Shown here piece by piece: positions 48,035 to 58,197 of a stretch of DNA of 64,000 nucleotides. The DNA comes from Gloeopeniophorella convolvens (Eukaryota > Basidiomycota > Agaricomycetes > Russulales), in NCBI GenBank assembly GCA_022496205.1, contig WTXD01000005.1, forward strand, positions 744,001-808,000, read 5' to 3'. How positions within the stretch are numbered: the stretch's first letter is position 1; every line of letters begins with the position of its first letter. The notes under the pieces were generated by a model that was not told the origin of the DNA, searched no databases, and saw nothing but the letters and a program-made list of their open reading frames with translations. Both the position numbers and the translations under genes were made by a program.

Positions 48035-48211
48035 AGGGGTTTCAAGTTGTAAATACATGCAGTTGGCGCAGCGTATTGGGCTTGAGGGTCCCTCCTATCT
48101 AGAGCTCCAATAGAGCTTCACTAGAATCTCAGCAATAGTCGTTGTCGATGTCGTCTCAATAATCTACATACGCAGTGTCTCAATTGTATGCAACGGTAGC
48201 GCCGGCTAGAC

Positions 48212-48275
48212 CGGTGACCGAGTCTCTACTAACACGACGCTGACGATGGCGAGCATGTACCGTAAGCGCCAGCCA
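48212..48275 (+). repeat. Inverted repeat arm B flanking P450 copy 2
   Basis: Counterpart of 45315-45376 in opposite orientation (GGTGACCGAGTCTCTAC ... CGCTGACGATGGC ... GCATGTACCG), with a few substitutions and a small indel. Confidence 0.7.
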
Positions 48276-48993
48276 GCTTTGTCATCGGTTATTTCTCGGC
48301 AAATGCCGAACTTGGCTCTACCCTTCGGACAGCTTCGGACCAGCATTCTTACCTTACTGACACCAACTGGCACCCTCAACAGAACTCCGCCGATGGCCAA
48401 CCCCTCGGTGGTGGCAGTGACGATAGACAGAACTTCTTGGATGGTTGGACCACTGTATTCTCCGACGCATCACTCACAGACATGGCCTCCCTGAAGTTGG
48501 GTCCCTGTCTGGCCTCTCATCTCAGGAACTCCCTGCGCTTATGACGCGCGCGCCGTGGGCATCCCTGACTCAGTTTGCTGATAGCGCACGAATCGGTGCT
48601 ATTCTCGTGCTCCCAGGCCTATCGCTCGTTACTGGGATGTTATCCTTACTGTCAATCTGGGAGTCTTGTAGTGATGCCTGACATATAAAGCCGCTATTCC
48701 GACCTCCCGCCTGTCGATACTTTGCATCCCACGACCTAGCCGGCGAACCATACAGCATCTATATGCCTCACGATATTCAAAACCCTATTATTCGGCCGTA
48801 TTTCCCGACGGCCGACACCCTGCTTGGATTCCGCGGCCCACCTTGACACCGACTACACACACTTCTTTTCCCTTTCGCGTTTATTCGTTCTCATCTGCTT
48901 CGAATAGGAGGTGTAGGGAGCTACAGAGATTCTAGCATTGTGCTACGGCTGATTTGACCTGTCACTGTCGGATGAGCTCCCGAAAATGAAAGC

Positions 48994-49000
48994 TATATAG
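48994..49000 (+). promoter_or_regulatory. TATA box of P450 copy 3
   Basis: TATATAG 45 bp before the start codon, inside a roughly 110-bp block (from about 48885) conserved upstream of copies 3, 4, 5 and 6 but not 1 or 2. Confidence 0.65.
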
Positions 49001-49044
49001 GCTGCCTTGGTTCCATCGCATACAGGCATTCAAGTCTCCCCAGC

Positions 49045-51416
49045 ATGCTTGCCCTCCTTCTCAAGCTCACCGCGTATATCTTCGGAGCAGTTGCTAGCAC
49101 CACCCTGTTCGTATTCGCAAGACACAGGCTCAAGCAGCGATGCCTTTGGAGAGTAGCTGGTCCTTCCAGCCCCTCGTTCATTTGGGGTATGGTTACAATC
49201 TGCCGGCAGTGGCGTGGTTATCCTAGAGCTAACCCACGGCAAGGCCACTGGCGCGATATGTTCAGTCCCTTTGCATACCCGTTCCACGAGGGGCTATATC
49301 AAACCTATGGAAGAGTGGCACGCGTCTACGGGCTCTTTGGGGTACGCAGCGTGATCCTCTGGGGGCCTCATCAATCTGGTACTGAATTGATACCGAACAC
49401 AGGACATCCAACTGGTAATTTCAGACCCAAAAGCTTGTAGCAACATCTTTGTCAAAGATCAAGCCATTTTCGAAGAGACTCGAGGTTTTCTCGAGTATGT
49501 CACACCACCCCTTAACGGTAGCACGTAGATGAACGATACTGATTGATTTGACCAGTGTGAACATGCAGGCGTTCGGGCCAGCCCTTGTCTCAACACAAGG
49601 TATGTCCCCACACACCGAAACTGCAATATCTCGAATCAGGGTTTGGACCATACGTCTAGGTGCCCACCACCGCCAGCAGCGCAAGCTGCTGAATCCTGTG
49701 TTCAACATCGTCCATATGCGGTACATGATCCCTATCTTCCACAGAGTCACGCGTCAGGTGCGTTCTGGAGCTCTCATTGACGGGGTCAATGACTCACTCC
49801 TTGGCAGCTGTGTGGGATCTTGGACTCAATCGCGAAAGACGGCCCGCAAGAAGTCGACATCTCCGATTGGATGGGAAACCTTGCTCTCGAACTCATAGGA
49901 CAGGCTGGACTGGGATACAATTTCGGAACATTGGATGGCAGAAACGATGAGTTCTCCAAAGCATTCAAGGGACACATGTGAGTACGTCGGTGGCCTGAAG
50001 GTGGCCCGATTTAACCCGAATGTAGTCCCGCCATCTCCTCGCTTGCTGTGTACCGTTATGGGGTGTTCCCGTACATCTACAAGATATTCCCGTCTTGGCT
50101 CTTGAAACCCGCAGGGAGGTTGCTTCCGTGGAAGAAGCTGAACCATCTCATGGACCTTGCGGAAATCATGAACTCCAGCGCGAGGAGAATCTACGAAACA
50201 AAGAAGAAACTTCTGGAACAAGGTGACGGCGCGACCGTCGAGCAAATCGAAGGAGGAAAAGATATCCTCAGCGTCCTTAGTGGGTCGTTGAATATTGCTG
50301 TCGTCGATATATTTCGGGCTGAAGCATCGTCCAGTGCAAGCCAATACCAGGGCTGCCGAGGGGGACCGTCTCAGCGAGGAAGAAGTCCTTGCACAGATAA
50401 CGTATGTCGTATAGCGTGGCGTGCCAGTGCTAGCGCGAACCCTGACCGAACGCATTTAGTGTTCTTCTCTTGGCGGCAACAGACACGACTTCATCTGCCC
50501 TATCGCGGATTCTACATCTCCTCTCCCTTCATCCTCATGTACAAGACAAACTCAGGAGTGAGATAACAGAAGCATGCAAAGACAACGGCGAGCTCTCGCA
50601 CGATGAGCTTGTGTCTTTGTCATACATGGATGCCCTCTGTCGCGAAACCTTGCGACTGTAGGTGGCTTCTTATCAGTCATTCATTCACTCTCAACGGTCC
50701 GTCAGGTATGCGCCAGTCCCAGGAGTACTCAGGACGTACGTTGCTACTCGAGTGGTCGAGCTAACACGTCGCTCATTCATCCGCGCCGGACAGGACACGC
50801 GGAAATACATTGCTCCCACTTTCTGCGCCAATTCACGACCGCGATGGGAGTGAGATCCGCGAGCTGTTCATTCCAGACAACACGGACATATATGTTCATA
50901 TATACAACCTCAATCGTGACCCGCTGATCTGGGGACCCGACGCAGCCGAGTGGAAGCCCGAGCATTGGCTCTCGCCACTCCCCGAGTCTGTTGCAGAGGC
51001 GAAGATCCAGGGTATCTATTCTAATACGTGAGGCAGCCTTGCTCGGTTCCTTCAGCTGGTCAGTCATTGACACACTTGCGTTAGGATGACATTCATCGGC
51101 GGCCCACGTTCATGCATGTACGTGATTCGTCGACGAGATGCTCGATGATCCAGGTGACTGACCTGATGATTACAGAGGATTCAAGTTCTCGCAGCTGGAG
51201 ATGAGCAAGTGACACATCCTGGAGCTTTCCATGCACCGCTGACGTGCCCACTTTTATCCTACAGAGGTTGTGCTATCGCATCTTATCCCAGCATTCCGGT
51301 TCGCGCCTTCAAAGAGCGAGATAATCTGGAGGTTTGGGGGCATCACCAGCCCGACTGTGAAAGGATCGACCCCTTCGTTCCATCCTAAACTCCCTATTGT
51401 AATATCACGGGTTTAG
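49045..51416 (+). CDS. Cytochrome P450 (array copy 3)
   Basis: Fourteen exons in the same plan as copy 1, about 545 residues, apparently intact. Anchor LLLKLTAYIFGAVASTTLFV, hinge VAGPSSPSF, HWRDMFSPFAYPFHEGLYQT, GAHHRQQRKLLNPVF, I-helix AATDTTSSALSRIL, ETLRL, WKPEHW and heme loop FIGGPRSCIGFKFSQLEM. The intron after LEM starts with GC (ATGA|GCAAGTGACA...CTACAG), where copies 1 and 2 have GT; any nearby GT would break the frame. It is the founder-like member of the amplified group (copies 3-6), which share promoter and downstream sequence. Confidence 0.92.
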
Positions 51417-51769
51417 GGGCACTCCCCCGACGTTGAACGGGGTACGGATCGCTCGTCACATCTTTCGTATACTTTCCGCTGTACGTTAGTAGTGTCACGA
51501 ATTGAATGCATCACCATGAACGAAAAGCAGAAGATTAATTGAAACCAGACTGTATTGGAACACAATGTCGTCGATAATGAGCCAGATCCACACGATTGAG
51601 CAACACATGGTAGAAGAACGATGAGCACTTTTTACTTTAGCCCTTCGCGCGTCCCTAAGCTGCTCAGCGCACTCCCCGCTGCACAGATTGACGAAGCCTG
51701 TACCTTAACTGTGCTACTCAGTGAATGACCGTTTGAGGTCGGACGCACATACCTGTTTAGCAACTGGCA
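51417..51769. other. 3' flank of P450 copy 3
   Basis: Non-coding; similar sequence follows copies 4 and 5 (for example TGTACGTTAGTAGT or TGTAGGTTAGTAGTGTCACA in each). No gene. Confidence 0.5.
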
Positions 51770-52660
51770 GCGACCAGCGTTTTGTGTCCATCTCACGAGT
51801 GCGGTGCAACACCAGCGACATATCCAACCTTGCCAAAGTTGCGCCCGCACACCTGGATCCGGCATAATGCGCCCCGGGGAGGCTCGCGTTTAGGACATTG
51901 GCCGGGTTGGACCCAGCGCCCGTGCCCATCGAGGACAGAATGGGGATGCCCTGGCGTATGCTCCACGTCAGTGGTTCAACCTCCGGCCGATGAGGGCTAG
52001 TGACTCCTATCGTGCCTGCCGCCAGGGTAGGGTGGCTAGTACGGTGTGCGCCGAGCAACACATCTCGTGGCACGCACACAGCGATGAACAACGATGGACC
52101 AGACAAGGTGCCTTCCAGCAGACTGGCACGGTCCTAGTCTCCGAGCAACAGTGCAACGCGCGGCTCGACCCCGGCAAAAGGCGCAGAACCACACACAGCG
52201 CACACTGCCGAGGGCATGCCAATGTACGTGGGGCCGCCGCACGTCAGTTAGGTAACGAGAGCATGACGCAGTAGGTCGACAAGCCGCAGGTGACGCACGC
52301 CTGCATGTGCAAGCTGCACCGCCGCCCAGCTGCCAATGCCGCCGCACATGACGACAAGAGCGACGCTCGCGCGGCGCACAGGGGCGACGCCCGCGTCGTC
52401 GAGGAAGACGCAGTTGCGCGCGGGCTGCTCACAAACAGTCTCCTCGGCGTGCGCGTCGGTTTCGGTGGAGCTGGACGAGGGCAGCGCGGAGGGCAAGCCG
52501 GGCGAGATGGACGTGCACGCGGGGCCACCGGCAGGCGCGCGATGGCTTGCGGCAAGAGGAGCGAGTAGATGACTAGGGCGGTGCGGGCGACGGTGAGGGC
52601 AAGAATAGCTCCGTGGGAGGTCAGGCTGAGGTTCAAGAGCGTTGAGGTCGAGATCACCGA
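51770..52660 (-). pseudogene. TCD1-like tRNA t6A dehydratase relic, copy A
   Basis: Decayed minus-strand copy of the ThiF/E1-like enzyme (TCD1/TcdA family) that cyclises tRNA N6-threonylcarbamoyladenosine to ct6A. From the N-terminus: a hydrophobic start (SHGAILALTVARTALVIYSL), then CEQPARNCVF, the nucleotide-binding loop GGIGSWAAVQLAHAG with RHLRLVD, the decayed SLNRH block with an in-frame TGA (complement of 52244-52246) in place of Arg, and GIPILSSMGTGAGSNP (family consensus GIKVxSSMGxGxKxDP). Frames shift between blocks and the C-terminal third is absent. The intact gene presumably lies elsewhere in the genome. Identification rests on recognised motifs, not on an alignment. Confidence 0.75.
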
Positions 52661-53667
52661 GTGTTGTTGCGGCTGAACGACTCCTCCCAGTCGGGCTGTC
52701 GGATTCGACTCGCGGCGAGGAGCTCGACGTAGGTGGCACGTGATGCATTGATGCGTGACGCGTGACGCGTGACTCGACCCCGGCGGCCAGCTTCAAGACC
52801 CCCACCGCCGATCCTTGTTCGGATAACGTGCCGCTCCCTTCGCAATTGGCATCTGTCCGCGCCCCCGCAATGATGCCGCCGCCACCACCGCGGAGTGCCA
52901 CTTCGAGTCACCAGATTCCCTCGAGCCGCCACATGATATTAGTATGTGCATGCAAAGTGGCCCTGTTCTCAACAGACCGCCGCCGCCGACGGCCAATGGT
53001 AGGCAGTAACGATAGGACGAACTTCTTGGACGTATGGGCCCCAATGTGTCCTCCGACGCGTCATTCACAGACATAGCCTCAGCTCCCATCTCAGGAAGCC
53101 CATGCGCTCAATGCAACGTGCGCCCGCCGTGTCGAACGATAGCGCACGAGCCGGATCGATTCTCCTGTTCCCTGGCTCATCACTTGACCTAGGTCCATGT
53201 TGTCAATCTAGGAGTCTTGTATGAATAACGTCGCCTGTTATAGAAAGCCGCTATCCCTCTAGCCTGACCGGACCCGCGGGAATCTTTGTTCAACAAACGG
53301 GTTCTGGCGCGACCCGCACGCCACGCGATGGCACACCTCGATAATTTGCGCCCCATGACCTCGCCGGCGAACCATATATCATCTATATACCTCGCTGTAT
53401 CCAAAGCCCTGATCCTCGGCCGTATTGTCCGACAGCTGGTACCCTCCCTGGATCCCGCAGCCCACTTCGATACCAACAATAGCACGCTTCTTTTCCTTTT
53501 CGCGTTTGTTCATTCTCACCTGCTTCAAATAGGAGGTGTAAGGAGCTACCGAAATCCTGGCATTGTGCTACGGCCCATTCAACCTGTTATCGGACGGGCT
53601 TCCGAAAACGAAAGGTTATATAGGCCGCCTTGGCTCCATCGCATCTAGGCGTGCAAGTTTCCCCAGC
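52661..53667. other. Repeat-unit spacer upstream of P450 copy 4
   Basis: Contains the minus-strand upstream flank of relic A and, from about 53490, the conserved P450 promoter block. No gene. Confidence 0.5.
53617..53624 (+). promoter_or_regulatory. TATA box of P450 copy 4
   Basis: TATATAGG 44 bp before the start codon, at the same place as in copies 3, 5 and 6. Confidence 0.65.
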
Positions 53668-56062
53668 ATGCTTACCCTCATCCTCAAGCTCGCCACATAT
53701 GCCCTCGGAGTCGTTGCTACCACCATCCTGTTCGTCTCCGCAAGACACAGGGTCAGGCAGCGATGCCTTTGGAAAGTGACTGGACCTTCCAGTCCCTCGT
53801 TCGTTTGGGGTATGGTTACAATCCGCCGGCAGTGGCATAGTTATCCTCGAACTGATCCACGATAAGGCCACTGGCGCGACATGTTCAGTCCCTTTGCGTA
53901 CCCGTTCCACGAGGGACTATATCAAACCTATGGAAGAGTGGCACGCGTCTACGGGCTCTTTGGGGTGCGCAGCGTGATTCTCTCTTGTTACCCTTTGAGC
54001 CTCATCAATCTGGTATTGAATTGATACCGAACACAGAACATCCAGCTGGTAATCTCAGACCCGAAGGCCTGTAGCAACATCTTTGTCAAGGATCAAGCTA
54101 TTTTCGAAGAGACACGAGGCTTTCTCGAGTATGTCACACCACCCCTTAGCATTTCGATAGGTGACCATAATCAATCCGGCCAGTGTGAACATGCAGGCGT
54201 TCGGGCCAGCCCTCATCTCGACACAAGGTATGTAGTCATGCTGAAACCGCAATATCTCGCATGAGGGATCGGACCATGCGCCTAGGTGCCCACCACCGTC
54301 AGCAGCGCAAGCTGCTGAATCCTGTATTCAACATCGTCCATATGCGGTACATGATCCCTATCTTCCACAGAGTCACGCGGCAGGTGCGTTGCGGAACCCT
54401 CATTGACGGGATCAGCGATTAACTCTCCTTGGAAGCTGCGTGGGATTTTGGATTCAATCGCGAAGGACGGCCCGCAAGAAGTCGACATCTCCGATTGGAT
54501 GGGAAACCTTGCTCTCGAACTCATAGGACTGGCTGGACTGGGATACAACTTCGGAACACTGGATGGCAGAATCGACGAGTTCTCCGAAGCATTCAAGGCA
54601 TACCTGTGAGTACGTCAATCATCCGAAGGTGGCCCGGTTTAACCTAAATGTAGTCCCGCCATCTCTTCGTTTGCTGTGTACCGCTATGGAGTATTTCCGT
54701 ATATCTACAAGATATTCCCGTCCTGGTTGTTGAAGTCCGCAGGGAGGTCGCTCCCGTGGAAGAGGCTGAACCGTCTCATGGACCTTGTAGAAATCATGCA
54801 CACTAGCGCGAGGAGAATCTACGAAACAAAGAAAGAACTTCTGAAACAGGGCGATGGCGCGACTGTCGAACAAATTGAAAGAGGAAAAGATATCCTCAGC
54901 GTCCTAAGTGCGTTACTGAACACTGCTGCCTTCAATGCGTCCCAGGCTGAAGCGCTGTCCAGTGCAAGCCAACACCAGAGCTTCTGAGGAAGATCGTCTC
55001 AGCGAAGAGGAGGTCCTTGCACAGATGACGTACGCCGTATAGCGTTCGGACGTGCCAGTGCCGACTGGCGGGAACCCTGATCGAACACCTATACATTGTT
55101 CTTCTCCTGGCAGCAACGGACACGACTTCATCTGCTCTATCGCGGATTCTACAGCTTCTTTCCCTTCATCCTCGTGTACAAGACAAACTCAGAGATGAGA
55201 TAACGGAGGCATGCAAAGACAATGGCGAGCTCTCGCACGACGAGCTTGTGTCCTTGCCATACCTGGATGCCGTCTGTCGCGAAACCCTGCGATTGTAAGT
55301 GCCTGCCTGTCTTCTTATCGCTTATATTCTCTCTCAACCGCCCTTCAGGTACGCGCCAGCCCCAGGGGTATTCAGGACGTACGTTGCTACTCGGATGGTC
55401 ATGTCAACACACCACTGATCCACCTGCGCCTGACAGGACACGCGGAAATGCATTGCTGCCACTCTCTACGCCAATTCACGACCGCGATGGGCGTGAGATC
55501 CGCGAGTTGTTCATTCCAGACAACACGGACATATATGTTCATATATACAACCTCAATCGTGACCCGTTGATCTGGGGACCCGATGCAACCGAGTGGAAGC
55601 CCGAGCGTTGGCTTTCGCCACTCCCCGAGTCTGTTGCAGAGGCGAAGATCCAGGGTATCTATTCTAACACGTGAGGCAGCCTTGCTTGATTTCGTCAACT
55701 GGTCAGTCACTCACACACTTACGTTAGGATGACATTTATCGGCGGCCCACGGTCGTGCATGTACGTGATTCACCGGCGAGATGGTCGAGGACCCATATAG
55801 CTGAGCTGACGATTGTGGCAGAGGATTCAAGTTCTCGCAATTGGAAATGAGCGAGTGATGCACATTGGAGTTTTTCGTGCAGCGCTGACATGCCTGCTCT
55901 TATCCTACAGAGGTTGTGCTATCGCATCTTATCCCAGCATTCCGATTCACGCCTTCAAAGAGCGAGATAGTCTGGAGGTTTGGGGGCATCACCAGCCCGA
56001 CTGTGAAAGGATCGGCCCCTTCGTTCCGTCCCAAACTCCCGATTATCATATCACGAGCTTAG
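53668..56062 (+). pseudogene. Cytochrome P450 (array copy 4), 3' splice site lost
   Basis: The full 14-exon gene is present and every coding exon reads without a stop: LKLATYALGVVATTILFV, HWRDMFSPFAYPFHE, LRGILDSIAKDGPQEV, AATDTTSSALSRILQLL, WKPERW and FIGGPRSCIGFKFSQLEM. The intron before the I-helix exon has lost its acceptor: copies 3 and 5 end this intron in TTTAG|TGTT and CATAG|TGTT, whereas here the sequence is CTATACATTGTT (about 55088-55099). No other AG gives the right frame, and retention meets TAG at once. So it is either a very young pseudogene or spliced in a way I cannot predict. The penultimate-block intron starts GCGAGT (GC donor), as in copies 3 and 5. Confidence 0.75.
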
Positions 56063-56439
56063 GCGCGCCCTCCCGGCGAACGGGGTATACATGGTACACG
56101 AACCGCTCGTCACATCTCTTGTATCCTTTCCGCTGTAGGTTAGTAGTGTCACAAATTCAACCCATCACCATGAACGGAAGGCAGAGGTTTGAAAGTCAGA
56201 CTATATTGGAACACAATATCGACGTTGAAAGGATGGATGCGCCGGGCTGAATTGACTGGGGGCAGTCAGGTTGAACTGACGGGGTACCTTACGGACAAAG
56301 TTGTAAGAACCTCCAAGGAGGATAGCCGACCTGAATGCAGCGCACACAGGCAATCGCGCCTTCGCGCGCCTCCAGATTGCCCAGCGCACTCCTCGCTGCA
56401 TATATTGGCGAAACTTGTACCTAAACGGTGCGGCTTGGT
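56063..56439. other. 3' flank of P450 copy 4
   Basis: Non-coding, homologous to the flanks of copies 3 and 5. No gene. Confidence 0.5.
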
Positions 56440-57240
56440 GAGTGATTGACAGTGCTTGAGGTCGGACGCATATGCCTGTTTAGCAACTGGCAGCGTTTTG
56501 TGTCCATCTCACGAGTGCGGTGCAACAACAGCGACGTATTGGAGCTCGCCAAAGCTGCGCTCGCACACCTGGATCCGACCCAATGTATCCCCGGGAGGCT
56601 CGCGATTAGGATATTGGTCGGGTTGTACCCAACGCCCGTGCCCACCGAGGACAGGGTGGGGATGCCCTGGCGCACGCTTTGTGTCAGCGGCTCAACCTCC
56701 GGCCGACGAGGGTTATTGTACCTGCTGCCAGGGTAGGATGGTTAGCACGGGGTGTGTACAACAGCACATCTTGCACGCACACAACGACGGACCAGACGAT
56801 GTCCCCAGCGGCCCGGCGCAGTCCTAGTCCCCGAGCAACAGCGCAATGCATGGCTCGGCCTCGACAGATGGCGCAAAACCATGGACAGCGCACACGGCCT
56901 TGGGCATGCCAACACCCGGGCGCGCGGCCGCCACATGTCAGTTGAGTAACGAGAGCGTGATGCAGTAAGTCGACATGCCGCAGGCGGGGCCGGGGCCCGG
57001 CCGCCCGTGCAAGCAGCACCGCCGCGCAGCTGCCGACGCCGCAGCACACGACGACAACAATGACGCTCGCACAGCGCAAGGCGGCGACGCCCAGGTCGCC
57101 GAAGAAGGTGCAATTGCGTGCGAGCTGCTCATGAATGATCTCCTCGGCGTTGGCGTTGGCTTTTCGGCGGAGTTGGACGGGGGCAGCGCGGAGGGCGAGG
57201 GCGGTAGGATGGACAGGCACGTGGTGCCGCCGGCGAGCGA
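56440..57240 (-). pseudogene. TCD1-like tRNA t6A dehydratase relic, copy B
   Basis: Second relic, and the clearest at its N-terminal end: AEEIIHEQLARNCTFFGD, then VIVVVVCCGVGSCAAVLLAR (family VVGCGGVGSWAAVMLARSG) and HVDLL; in a shifted frame YCITLSLLN is followed by TGA (complement of 56938-56940), the same lesion as in copies A and C. Further on GIPTLSSVGTGVGYNP corresponds to GIKVxSSMGxGxKxDP. The catalytic region is shifted and the C-terminus lost. The P-loop-like GGVGSW has become CGVGSC. It lies between P450 copies 4 and 5 on the opposite strand. Confidence 0.75.
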
Positions 57241-58197
57241 GTAGGTGGAGGTGGCGCGGCGGGGAAAGATCAGGTTTGTGCGAGGTTGGTTAGGTTGAGG
57301 TCGAGGTCTAGGTTACCGGGGGGTGTTATTGCGGCCGAGGGAGCGAGACGGTCTCCGTTGCTGACCTCATCCGATCGCGGAAGACAGTCGTTGTTCTTCT
57401 GGCTTTCGGCGTTCACGTTCATTTAGGAGCGACGCCGGCGACCCTTGTAACATGTAGCTGAACAACTGTGTGCGCAATGACCGTACACTGACTACACCCT
57501 TCAATAGTTGGACTCCCCGCTACTTAGGATCCTTGGACCAACGTGTCACTCTTCGCAGTCAGCGTCTGTTCACGCACGGCACCGCCACTGCCGCAGAGGC
57601 CAGAGCCAAGGGCTAGAGCGCCAGTCTGTGTCACGAGATTCTCTTGAGCCACGATCGTGCACTTTAGTCTTTGGCTTAGTACAGCACCCCACGTAACATG
57701 ATAATCGTACTGCTTCTCCACCAGATTGATATCTGTACTACCATGTGCTATGCCGTGTGCTGGCCTGTCCCAAGCCCCGTTCTCAATGTAGTTGTTTGTT
57801 GGTGAGTCAGGCTACTACAGCACCTTGTGACCCTTTGATTGCAACCTCCACTGAACCTTACTGCTCTCGTTGGTCTTTTCTAATCGATCAGTAACTTTCT
57901 CGAGCGTCTCAAGGTTTGCACCGATGGGACACATGGCTTCGAATCTAGCGCGAGCCTTGTCAAAGTCACAGTTCAGATATGGCTGGATTCCACAGCCTAG
58001 CTACTCTGGCATCAACTATATCACACTCCTTTTCCTGTTCGCGTTTATTTCTTACCTGACTCAAACAGGAGATTTAAGGAGCTACCGAGATCCTGGCATC
58101 GCGCTACAGTTCATTTGACCCATCATTGGAACGGCTCCCGAAATAGTATATAGGCACCTTGGCTCCATTCGCGTCCAGGCGTGCAAGTTTTCCCAGC
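57241..58197. other. Repeat-unit spacer upstream of P450 copy 5
   Basis: Holds a right-end-like piece of the inverted-repeat element (CCCCACGTAACATGATAATC, 57687-57706), a minus-strand coding-like remnant (about 57874-57960, with MCPIGANLETLEKVTDRLEK), and the conserved P450 promoter block from about 58030. No complete gene. Confidence 0.5.
58147..58154 (+). promoter_or_regulatory. TATA box of P450 copy 5
   Basis: TATATAGG 51 bp before the start codon of the pseudogene, within the conserved promoter block. Confidence 0.6.

Larger units (their letters stand above)
48035..49044. other. Spacer with the first copy of the repeat-unit flank
   Basis: No gene. Inverted repeat arm B lies at 48212-48275. 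From about 48380 the sequence resembles the region upstream of P450 copy 4 (for example AACTTCTTGGA near 48430 and 53020, and CAGACATGGCC versus CAGACATAGCC). This is the left edge of the amplified unit; no TCD1-like relic is present here. Confidence 0.5.
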
